The notes under the pieces were generated by a model. It made no database searches, had not been told where the DNA came from, and saw only the letters and a list, made by a program, of their open reading frames with translations. Position numbers and translations under genes: made by a program. A stretch of 12,527 nt of DNA from an uncultured Faecalibacterium sp. (GTDB lineage: Bacteria; Bacillota; Clostridia; Oscillospirales; Ruminococcaceae): the NCBI GenBank assembly GCA_934525405.1, contig CAKSZF010000043.1, positions 1 to 12,527 on the forward strand, in the 5' to 3' direction. Below are positions 6,072 to 11,745 of the stretch, one piece after another; position 1 is the stretch's first letter; each line of letters starts with the position of its first letter.

Positions 6072-6947
6072 ATGAAAAAAGTCACCAAAGCCGTTATTCC
6101 GGCTGCGGGTCTTGGTACCCGCGTACTGCCCGCTACCAAGGCAATGCCCAAGGGCATGTTGCCCCTCGTGGACAAGCCCGCCATCCAGTATCTGGTGGAA
6201 GAGGCCGTTCGCTCCGGCATTACCGATATCCTGATCATTCTGGGCCGCAACCAGAGCATTATTGAGGATCACTTTGACCGCAGCCCCGAGCTGGAAGAAA
6301 AGCTGGCAAAGCCCGGCAAGGAAAAGATGCTGGAGGAGTGCTTGGGCATTGCCAATCTGGCCAACATCCTGTTCGTGCGCCAGAAGGAGACGCTGGGTCT
6401 GGGCCACGCAGTCAACACCGCCAAGGCCTTTACCGGCGATGATCCCTTTGTGGTCATCTACGGCGATGACGTGATCTGGGGCGAGGATCCGGTCTGCGCC
6501 CAGCTGATCCGTGCCTACGAGGAGTTCGGCCGTCCGGTCGCCGGTGTATCTGCCGTGCCTTGGGAGGACGTGAGCCGCTATTGCAGCTTAAAGACCACTC
6601 CCATCCACGACAACTACTTCTTTGTGGACGATATGATCGAGAAGCCCAAGAAGGGGCAGGAGTTCAGCAACTATTCCATTCTGGGCCGCGTGCTGCTGAC
6701 CCCGGAGATTTACGAGATCCTTGCCAACACCAAGCCCGGTGCCGGTGGCGAGATCCAGCTGACCGATGCCATGGCAGAGTATGCCCGCACCCGCGGCGGT
6801 ATGACCGCTGTGGAGTTTACCGGTAAGCACTACGATATGGGCAACAAGCTCAAGGTCGTGGAGGCGCAGGTAGAGCTGGCATTGCAGCACCCTGAGATCG
6901 GCGAGGAGTTCCGCGCCTACCTGAAGGAGTTCTGCAAAACGCTGTAA
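6072..6947 (+). CDS. galU: UTP-glucose-1-phosphate uridylyltransferase
   Basis: GalU makes UDP-glucose from UTP and glucose-1-phosphate in the cytosol, feeding cell-wall polymer, exopolysaccharide and galactose metabolism. The 291-residue protein is full length. It has the nucleotide-binding loop AAGLGTRVLPATKAMPK (11-27), the metal-binding IYGDD (129-133), EKP (190-192), GEIQLTDAM (226-234) and HYDMGNKL (253-260). All of these are typical of bacterial GalU. One deviation is Gly28 in PKGMLP, where most family members have Glu (PKEMLP). GGGAG (6060-6064) precedes the ATG at suitable spacing. No good promoter is visible just upstream, so it is probably cotranscribed with the zinc-finger gene. 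A strong terminator follows. Confidence 0.96.
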   Translation: MKKVTKAVIPAAGLGTRVLPATKAMPKGMLPLVDKPAIQYLVEEAVRSGITDILIILGRNQSIIEDHFDRSPELEEKLAKPGKEKMLEECLGIANLANILFVRQKETLGLGHAVNTAKAFTGDDPFVVIYGDDVIWGEDPVCAQLIRAYEEFGRPVAGVSAVPWEDVSRYCSLKTTPIHDNYFFVDDMIEKPKKGQEFSNYSILGRVLLTPEIYEILANTKPGAGGEIQLTDAMAEYARTRGGMTAVEFTGKHYDMGNKLKVVEAQVELALQHPEIGEEFRAYLKEFCKTL

Positions 6948-6966
6948 AGACGCTGCGTAAATAATA

Positions 6967-7012
6967 AAAACGGGGCTGTTGCACGAAATTATGTGCAGCG
7001 GCCCCGTTTTTT
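6967..7012 (+). terminator. Intrinsic terminator of galU
   Basis: AAAACGGGGC pairs with GCCCCGTTTT, and the inner GTTGCAC/GTGCAGC extends the stem. The element is followed by a T-run. The opposite strand also runs into T-rich sequence, so it may work in both directions. Confidence 0.88.
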
Positions 7013-7026
7013 GCCTATATTCAGAT

Positions 7027-7068
7027 AAAAAAGGGGTTCAGAAACGCCCGCAGGCCTTTCTGAACCCC
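7027..7068 (-). terminator. Intrinsic terminator of the antiporter gene
   Basis: A perfect 12-bp stem, GGGGTTCAGAAA/TTTCTGAACCCC (7033-7044 with 7057-7068), closes a 12-nt loop. On the minus strand it is followed directly by TTTTTT. It stands 14 bp from the galU terminator in the convergent gap. Confidence 0.9.
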
Positions 7069-7092
7069 AAATATGAAAATCAAATTCCTGAT

Positions 7093-8286
7093 TTAGTTTG
7101 CCTGACTGGGATGCGGCACGGGCGGGTGCTTGGTAAACATGGCCTTGAGTGCCAGCGGGGTAGTCACGCTGGACACCACGATCAGCAGGATCACAGCGGT
7201 AAAGTAGACCGGGTCTACTACGCCGATAGCCAAGCCCTTCTGTGCCACGATCAGCGCCACCTCGCCGCGGGTCATCATACCGACACCGACCTTCAGGGAA
7301 TCGTCCCAGTTGAAGCGGCAGATCTTTGCAGCCAGACCGCAGCCGATGATCTTGGTGATCAGTGCCACCACCACGAAGCAGACGCAGAACAGTAAAATCT
7401 CCGGGGTCAGGCCGCTGATGTCGGTCTTGAGGCCGATGGAGGCAAAGAAGATCGGCGCAAAGATAACATAGTTGCTGATATCCACCCGGCGCTCTACATA
7501 GGGCGCATCATCCATGGTGCACAGCACGATGCCTGCAATGTATGCGCCGGTGATATCGGCGATACCGAAGTATTCCTCTGCGATGTAGGCCATGGCAAAG
7601 CAGAAAGCCATACTTACGATAGTAATACGCTGGGTGTGGGGGTTGCGCTGATCCAGCCATTTCATGGCGTAGTGCACCACAAGGCCAACGCCCAGTGCGG
7701 TGGCAAAGAACAGCAGGGTGTTGAACAGCACCTTGCCCAGACCCGTACCGGTGCCGCTGCTGGCACCCAGCACACAGGTAAGCACTACAATGCCGATGAC
7801 ATCATCAATAACAGCGGCACTGACGATGGTAGTGCCCAGAAAGCTCTTCAGGTGTCCAAGCTCCTGCAAGGTAGCCACCGTGATGGACACACTGGTAGCG
7901 GTCATGATGGTGCCGATAAACAGCGCGCGATAGAACTCCGGGCTGCCAACTGCGGCAAAGCCGTAGAACGCACCATATAATAAGGTGCCGCCCACCAAAG
8001 GCACAGCCACACCAACGGTAGCAATCAGGGTGGCGATAGGCCCGGCCTTGATCAGCTCTTTCAGGTTGGTGCCGAGGCCGGTGGTGAACATGAGCATCAC
8101 AACGCCGATCTCTGCAAAGACGGAGATGGAGTCGCTGATCTGCACCAGGTTCAGCACGCAGGGGCCGATAAGCAGACCGGCGATGATCTCGCCCACCACC
8201 TGCGGAGCCTTGCACTTGCGCGCCACCAGTCCAAAGAATTTCGCGCTTAAGATGATGATTGCCAGATCTCGAAACAACGAATACAT
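7093..8286 (-). CDS. CPA2-type cation:proton antiporter
   Basis: This 397-residue polytopic inner-membrane protein has about 12 hydrophobic spans and belongs to the Na+/H+ (or K+/H+) exchanger superfamily (Pfam Na_H_Exchanger). Family marks are GEIIAGLLIGP (32-42), the unwound-helix region TATSVSITVATLQE (129-142), the transport-site Asp pair D161-D162 in AAVIDDVIGI, Lys312 in LITKIIG, and MMTRGEVALIVAQKG (337-351). The Asp-Asp pair suggests electrogenic exchange by analogy with NhaA/NapA-type proteins. There is no RCK/TrkA domain at the C-terminus, unlike KefB/KefC. A strong AAGGAGG precedes the ATG at 8284-8286. It is monocistronic, divergent from the rpsF operon, and ends in its own terminator. 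The ion transported cannot be decided from the sequence. Confidence 0.92.
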   Translation of the reverse strand: MYSLFRDLAIIILSAKFFGLVARKCKAPQVVGEIIAGLLIGPCVLNLVQISDSISVFAEIGVVMLMFTTGLGTNLKELIKAGPIATLIATVGVAVPLVGGTLLYGAFYGFAAVGSPEFYRALFIGTIMTATSVSITVATLQELGHLKSFLGTTIVSAAVIDDVIGIVVLTCVLGASSGTGTGLGKVLFNTLLFFATALGVGLVVHYAMKWLDQRNPHTQRITIVSMAFCFAMAYIAEEYFGIADITGAYIAGIVLCTMDDAPYVERRVDISNYVIFAPIFFASIGLKTDISGLTPEILLFCVCFVVVALITKIIGCGLAAKICRFNWDDSLKVGVGMMTRGEVALIVAQKGLAIGVVDPVYFTAVILLIVVSSVTTPLALKAMFTKHPPVPHPSQAN

Positions 8287-8366
8287 GGATTATCCTCCTT
8301 TAATTTTCCCGCTTCCCTGCCACTGCCGGAGCCCCGGCCCTGCCATATTGCAGGGAAATCGTTTAC

Positions 8367-8395
8367 ATTATAGTCCTTTTGACCAAAAAATGCAA
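8367..8395 (-). promoter_or_regulatory. Candidate promoter for the antiporter
   Basis: On the minus strand a perfect TATAAT (8367-8372) lies 17 nt downstream of TTGCAT (8390-8395, 3/6). The leader would be about 75 nt. An inverted repeat (AAAAAATG at 8385-8392, CATTTTTT at 8398-8405) overlaps the -35. Confidence 0.5.
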
Positions 8396-8429
8396 AACAT
8401 TTTTTATCGTTCTTTTTGTCAAAAAAAGC

Positions 8430-8458
8430 TTGACAGAAGCAAAGAAGCTTGCTATAAT
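8430..8458 (+). promoter_or_regulatory. Perfect-consensus extended -10 promoter for rpsF-ssb-rpsR
   Basis: TTGACA (8430-8435), exactly 17 nt, then TATAAT (8453-8458) preceded by TGC, is a full match to the sigma-A consensus with an extended -10. A- and T-tracts just upstream (8385-8427) resemble an UP element. This fits the high expression expected of ribosomal protein genes. TGTCAA at 8417-8422 mirrors the -35 hexamer. Confidence 0.92.
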
Positions 8459-8465
8459 AAGTTGC

Positions 8466-8539
8466 TGTCTGAACAGACACGCCACACAGGCTGCGATGCC
8501 GCTGCCTGTGTACCCTTGGCCTTGCAGATCCGCAGGGCC
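8466..8539 (+). promoter_or_regulatory. Structured rpsF leader, probable S6:S18-binding RNA
   Basis: The leader from about 8465 to the rpsF start can form three hairpins. They are TGTCT/AGACA (8466-8479), ACACAGGC/GCCTGTGT with a 12-nt loop holding GCCG (8484-8511), and GGCCTTGC/GCAGGGCC with one G-U pair (8518-8539). A leader motif with a conserved CCG that binds the S6:S18 complex and represses rpsF operons is known in many bacteria. The middle hairpin has a CCG in the right place, but I match it by position and motif only. Confidence 0.55.
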
Positions 8540-8567
8540 CTCAAGTCCAAAAGGAGGTGCTACAAAA

Positions 8568-8852
8568 ATGGCAAAGTACGAAACCATGCTGATTACCAGC
8601 GCCGCTCTCGATGAGGAGGCTTCCGCCGCTCTGGTGGGTAAGTTCAAGTCCCTGATCGAGGCTAACGGTACGATCGATTCTATCGACGAGTGGGGCAAGC
8701 GCCGTCTGGCCTACCCCATCAACGACGAGGAAGAGGGCGTCTACACCGTGATCAACTTCACCAGCGAGCCCAGCTTCCCCGCTGAGCTGGACCGTGTGTA
8801 CAAGATCACTGAAGGCGTTATGCGCAGCCTGATCATTGCTCACGAGGAGTAA
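8568..8852 (+). CDS. rpsF: 30S ribosomal protein S6
   Basis: S6 binds the platform of the small subunit together with S18. The 94-residue protein starts MAKYETMLI and contains GTIDSIDEWGKRRLAYPINDEEEGVYTVINF, the hallmark S6 region. The length is usual for the family. The start codon at 8568 has AAGGAGG (8550-8556) upstream; the frame is open further upstream but that part is leader, downstream of the perfect promoter. It is the first gene of the rpsF-ssb-rpsR operon, 30 bp before ssb. The S6:S18 complex probably controls the operon through the leader. Confidence 0.97.
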   Translation: MAKYETMLITSAALDEEASAALVGKFKSLIEANGTIDSIDEWGKRRLAYPINDEEEGVYTVINFTSEPSFPAELDRVYKITEGVMRSLIIAHEE

Positions 8853-8882
8853 TTCTTCTGTGACAGAAAGGGAAACCGTACT

Positions 8883-9362
8883 ATGTTGAATGTTGTTGCT
8901 ATCATGGGTCGCCTTGCGCGTGACCCTGAAATGCGTCAGACCACTACCGGCAAGAACGTCGCTTCGTTCCGCATTGCCTGCGACCGCGGGCGCCGCGATG
9001 CCAATGGGCAGAGCGTGGCAGACTGGATCGATGTGGTTGCATGGGATCGGCAGGCCGAATTCGTCTGCCGCTATTTCCAGAAAGGTTCCCTGATCGTTGT
9101 GGACGGCCGTCTGCAGTCCCGTCAGTATCAGGATAAGACCGGCGCAAACCGCACTGCCGTTGAAGTGGTTGCCAGCAACATCAACTTTGCAGGCCCCAAG
9201 AGCAGCAATGCAGGTGACGGAAACGGCTATCAGAATGCCGCTCCGTCCTACCAGAACGCAGCGCCTGCCCGCCCGGCTGCTGTGGAGGCAGCTCCCAGCT
9301 ACTCTGCCGGTAATGCAGACGACTTCGCCGTCATTGATGACAGCGATGACCTGCCGTTCTGA
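8883..9362 (+). CDS. ssb: Single-stranded DNA-binding protein
   Basis: SSB coats single-stranded DNA at replication forks and recruits repair and replication proteins through its C-terminal tip. The 159-residue protein has an N-terminal OB fold (about 1-108) starting MLNVVAIMGRLARDPEMR, with Trp48 and Trp54 in WIDVVAWDRQAEF. A low-complexity Ala/Pro/Asn/Tyr linker follows, containing two YQNAAP repeats. The protein ends in the acidic tip DDSDDLPF. All parts are present, so it should be functional. The AAAGGGA before the ATG is a modest ribosome site. It sits between rpsF and rpsR, the usual arrangement in Firmicutes. Confidence 0.97.
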   Translation: MLNVVAIMGRLARDPEMRQTTTGKNVASFRIACDRGRRDANGQSVADWIDVVAWDRQAEFVCRYFQKGSLIVVDGRLQSRQYQDKTGANRTAVEVVASNINFAGPKSSNAGDGNGYQNAAPSYQNAAPARPAAVEAAPSYSAGNADDFAVIDDSDDLPF

Positions 9363-9408
9363 CACGAAACGGTCCATCCGTTAAAAATCCAATAGGAGGT
9401 AATAAGCA

Positions 9409-9666
9409 ATGGCTTTTGAAAGAACCGAAGGCTCTCGCCCCGCACGCCCCATGCGTCGCGGCCGCAAGAAGGTTTGCAGCTTCTGTGTCGATCGCATCGA
9501 CACCATCGATTACAAGGACGTGCCCCGTCTGCGTAAGTACGTCTCTGAGCGTGCAAAGATCATTCCCCGCCGTGTGACCGGCACCTGCGCTTACCATCAG
9601 CGCGCACTGACCATCGCCATCAAGCGTGCTCGTCACGTTGCTCTGATGCCCTACGTCAGCGACTAA
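9409..9666 (+). CDS. rpsR: 30S ribosomal protein S18 (zinc-binding C+ form)
   Basis: S18 pairs with S6 on the small subunit platform. The 85-residue protein has the conserved core [34 protein letters not shown]. Cys23, Cys26, Cys60 and His63 form a complete metal-binding set, so this is the zinc-binding (C+) version rather than the zinc-free one. AGGAGG lies just before the start. It is the last gene of the operon, 46 bp after ssb, and is followed by a strong terminator. A zinc-free paralog, if any, would be elsewhere in the genome. Confidence 0.97.
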   Translation: MAFERTEGSRPARPMRRGRKKVCSFCVDRIDTIDYKDVPRLRKYVSERAKIIPRRVTGTCAYHQRALTIAIKRARHVALMPYVSD

Positions 9667-9707
9667 TCTTTAAAAAACCAACCCGATCAAAATAATCAGC
9701 AATCAGC

Positions 9708-9747
9708 AAAGCGCTCTCACCGATGACAAGGTGAGAGCGCTTTTTTT
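9708..9747 (+). terminator. Intrinsic terminator of the rpsF-ssb-rpsR operon
   Basis: A perfect 14-bp stem AAAGCGCTCTCACC/GGTGAGAGCGCTTT (9708-9721 with 9730-9743) with an 8-nt loop is followed by more T residues. It is strong on the plus strand. On the minus strand only three T residues follow, so it would be weaker for the convergent kinase-like gene. Confidence 0.92.
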
Positions 9748-9754
9748 GCTTGCG

Positions 9755-10348
9755 TTAGATATACTGTTCACACCACTGTTTTGCCTTCTCCCCCACCTGC
9801 CGAGCTGTCAGCCCGTCGGTAGAAAGAAATGTTACGTCTTTCTTTTCCCGGAACCATTCCCGTTTCAGCGGCAGAAGATGGTTCAGGTAATACGCAAAGA
9901 ATTCCCGGGAACGGGTGGTATCTCCCGCTTTACGGGCACGCAGGACGGATTCGGAAGCGTCCAGAAACAGAATATGCTCCGGCATACAAGCCTGCACTGC
10001 TGCAAGCTCCGGTGCTAAGGCTTGCCGAATTGCTTCGATCTCCCACTCCAGCCCCCTGCTTTTGGGGTAGTTCAAGGTATAGAACTCAATCTCCTCCGCG
10101 CCGAAATCCATCACAGCGTGGGGATATTTTTTTGCTTTCTGCCCGCGGCGTAGCTCATTGCGCAAAAAAAGCCGTTGGATTTCCAGATAGTCCGCATAAC
10201 AGTTCTTATTCAGCCCACGCCGCTTTATCTCTGCAAGGACGGCAGCGTTGTCCTCAAAGCAGACCTGTACCTGCTGGCAGTGCTGTTCCAGATAGCGGGC
10301 CACCGTGGTCTTTCCCACTGCCATGCAGCCCTGCAAGGATAAGATCAT
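9755..10348 (-). CDS. P-loop kinase-like / AAA-type NTPase of unknown substrate
   Basis: This 197-residue cytosolic protein opens with a Walker A loop, GCMAVGKT (residues 7-14), right after a short beta strand. That is the layout of small P-loop kinases such as deoxynucleoside or shikimate kinases. Other visible features are YPHAVMDFGAEE in the middle, which may be a Walker B/DE-type strand, and PEHILFLDASESVLRARKAGDTTRSREFF, which resembles the strand-LID arrangement of nucleoside/nucleotide kinases with basic residues over the phosphates. I cannot name the substrate; a deoxynucleoside-kinase-like role is one guess. AGGAG lies 9 nt before the ATG at 10346-10348. The gene is monocistronic, divergent from a LacI-family regulator and convergent with rpsR. 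Confidence 0.75.
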   Translation of the reverse strand: MILSLQGCMAVGKTTVARYLEQHCQQVQVCFEDNAAVLAEIKRRGLNKNCYADYLEIQRLFLRNELRRGQKAKKYPHAVMDFGAEEIEFYTLNYPKSRGLEWEIEAIRQALAPELAAVQACMPEHILFLDASESVLRARKAGDTTRSREFFAYYLNHLLPLKREWFREKKDVTFLSTDGLTARQVGEKAKQWCEQYI

Positions 10349-10375
10349 AACATTTCACTCCTCTCTTTTTCACAT

Positions 10376-10404
10376 AGTATAGCACATTCAGCTGCGTACC
10401 GGAA
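10376..10404 (-). promoter_or_regulatory. Candidate promoter for the kinase-like gene
   Basis: On the minus strand an extended -10, TGC-TATACT (TATACT at 10376-10381), lies about 28 nt before the start. The -35 at 17 nt (TTCCGG, 10399-10404) is poor, as is often so for extended -10 promoters. One copy of the GTACCGG repeat overlaps the -35. Confidence 0.45.
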
Positions 10405-10480
10405 GGCGTTTTCTTCGCAAAAAGTTACAAACCGGTACGATTGTCCCGGTTGTTACTGACTTGTACCGGAAATTATCGGT
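10396..10480. repeat. GTACCGG repeat cluster in the divergent intergenic region
   Basis: GTACCGG occurs at 10396-10402 and 10463-10469 on plus and at 10432-10438 on minus, so the centres are 36 and 31 bp apart. Between them lies a near-palindrome: AGTTAC(A)AACCGG at 10423-10435 against CCGGTTGTTACT at 10446-10457, around a 10-nt spacer. A further inverted pair TACCG/CGGTA sits at 10464-10480. Together these suggest binding sites for a regulator. The 315-bp gap (10349-10663) holds no coding region that I can support. Confidence 0.5.
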
Positions 10481-10556
10481 ATTTTCAGTTCTGCTGCTTT
10501 GTCCGCAAATCAAACTGCACAAACACAGGGCAGTTCATTGCACACCTTGTACAAAG

Positions 10557-10585
10557 TTGAATTAACCTTATTGATTTTTTATACA
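10557..10585 (+). promoter_or_regulatory. Candidate upstream promoter for the LacI-family gene
   Basis: TTGAAT (10557-10562), 17 nt, TATACA (10580-10585): 4/6 and 4/6 matches to sigma-A hexamers. It overlaps the second candidate 14 bp downstream. Confidence 0.4.
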
Positions 10586-10599
10586 GAATGTGCCATACT
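10571..10599 (+). promoter_or_regulatory. Candidate downstream promoter for the LacI-family gene
   Basis: TTGATT (10571-10576), 17 nt, then CATACT (10594-10599) preceded by TGC (extended -10). The start of transcription would fall near 10606, just before or inside the operator palindrome at 10609-10620. That makes this the better candidate for repression at the operator. Confidence 0.45.
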
Positions 10600-10608
10600 A
10601 ATGTCGCT

Positions 10609-10634
10609 GGGAACGTTCCCGACAACGTTCCCGA
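10609..10634. promoter_or_regulatory. LacI-type operator palindrome with tandem second copy
   Basis: GGGAACGTTCCC (10609-10620) is a perfect 12-bp palindrome with a central CG, the type of site bound by LacI-family repressors. A second AACGTTCCCGA copy (10624-10634) repeats 10612-10622 with a 12-bp period. The sites lie at the expected transcription start and 30-55 bp before the regulator gene, which suggests autoregulation. Confidence 0.6.
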
Positions 10635-10663
10635 AGCATTTTCAGAAAGCGAGGCCCGCCGAC

Positions 10664-11671
10664 ATGGCAAACCTGACCATCAAGGATATCGCACGGATCA
10701 GCGGCTGCTCCGTCAGCACCATCTCCCGTGTGATCAACGATAGGCCGGATGTCCGTCCGGAGACCAAGGAGCATGTTCTGAAAGTGATGCGGGAGGCCGG
10801 GTTCGTACCCAACACCAACGCCAGACAGCTGAAGATCCAGCAGTCCCGCAGCCTTGTGTTTGTGGTAAAGGGCACCCGGAACATCTTCTTTTCCGATTTT
10901 CTGGTGCAGCTCCAGCGTGCCGCTACCCTGTACGGGTACAACGGCATCGTCTCTTATCTGGACGAGAACGCCAACGAGATCGACGCCGCCGAAAAGATCC
11001 TGCGGGAGATCAAGCCCAAGGGCATCATTTTCCTAGGCGGTAGCGTGGCCAACTTTCAGCGGGGCTTCGACCGTATCAATGTTCCCTCGGTACTCACCAC
11101 GCTGGTCACGGATGAGTTGGACTTTCCCAACCTTTCCATGGTAGGCGTGGATGACCGGGCAGCGGCCTATACCGCTGTGGACTACCTCATCCGGCAAGGA
11201 CACCGCAAGATCGCCGTTCTGGGCGGTCCGGTGACCAGCTACCCCAGTCTGATGCGCCGTCAGGGCGCACAGCAGGCCATGGAGGATGCGGGTATCCTGT
11301 TCAACGACAAGCTGTACGGCCTGTCCAACTACGATTTCGAGTCCGCTTACCACGCCATGAACAGCCTGCTGGCTCGCCGGGCAGATTTCACCGCCCTGTT
11401 CGCCATGAGTGACGTCATCGCCTTTGGTGCCATCCGGGCGCTGGTAAGTGCCGGGTTTCGGGTGCCGGAAGATGTTTCGGTGATCGGCTTTGACGGCATC
11501 ACGATGTCCCGCTACTGCGTGCCGGTGATGACCACCATTGTTCAGCCCAGCGAGCAGATCGCGCTGCAAAGCATCGAGCTGCTGGTACGGCAGATCGAGC
11601 ATGGCTCCCCTGCCCAGACCGTGACCTTGCAGCCGGAATTGCAGCAGGGCGAAAGCGTAAGGGCCATTTAA
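10664..11671 (+). CDS. LacI-family transcriptional regulator
   Basis: This 335-residue cytosolic repressor/activator of the LacI/GalR family is probably controlled by a sugar. The N-terminal helix-turn-helix is TIKDIARISGCSVSTISRVIND (5-26), followed by RPDVRPETKEHVLKVMREAGFVPN and a hinge (NTNARQLK). The rest is a periplasmic-binding-protein-like effector domain (about 60-335) with the usual GHRKIAVLGG, FTALFAMSDVIAFGAIRAL and GFRVPEDVSVIGFDG motifs. The frame extends 55 codons upstream, but that stretch contains the promoters and operators and does not look like LacI. I therefore start at 10664 (MANLTIKD), where GAGG lies 9 nt before the ATG. A solute-binding protein gene follows 74 bp downstream, suggesting that it controls that sugar transporter and itself. 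The inducer is not evident. Confidence 0.93.
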   Translation: MANLTIKDIARISGCSVSTISRVINDRPDVRPETKEHVLKVMREAGFVPNTNARQLKIQQSRSLVFVVKGTRNIFFSDFLVQLQRAATLYGYNGIVSYLDENANEIDAAEKILREIKPKGIIFLGGSVANFQRGFDRINVPSVLTTLVTDELDFPNLSMVGVDDRAAAYTAVDYLIRQGHRKIAVLGGPVTSYPSLMRRQGAQQAMEDAGILFNDKLYGLSNYDFESAYHAMNSLLARRADFTALFAMSDVIAFGAIRALVSAGFRVPEDVSVIGFDGITMSRYCVPVMTTIVQPSEQIALQSIELLVRQIEHGSPAQTVTLQPELQQGESVRAI

Positions 11672-11683
11672 ATTTTGTATTCC

Positions 11684-11701
11684 CTCCGTCGAAGGACGGA
11701 G
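11684..11701 (+). other. Stem-loop between the regulator and the solute-binding protein gene
   Basis: CTCCGTC pairs with GACGGAG (7 bp) around a GAAG tetraloop, 13 bp after the regulator stop. No T-run follows (the sequence goes on AGTATATAG), so it is at most a weak terminator. Such hairpins often lie upstream of highly expressed binding-protein genes and protect or separate the downstream mRNA. No convincing promoter is visible between it and the next start. Confidence 0.6.
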
Positions 11702-11745
11702 AGTATATAGTTGATCTGTAATTTTAATAAGAAGGAGAACTTATT

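Noticed and set aside
8541..9377. 278-codon minus-strand frame opposite rpsF and ssb
   Set aside because: It covers two conserved plus-strand genes and their ribosome sites, and has no features of its own.
9690..9707. Tandem ATCAGCA repeat after rpsR
   Set aside because: Only two short copies; most likely chance in an AT-rich gap before the terminator.
10499..10663. 55-codon N-terminal extension of the LacI-family protein
   Set aside because: This stretch contains two promoter candidates and the operator palindrome, and its translation does not resemble the family. The start at 10664 gives the usual length and a direct lead into the helix-turn-helix.
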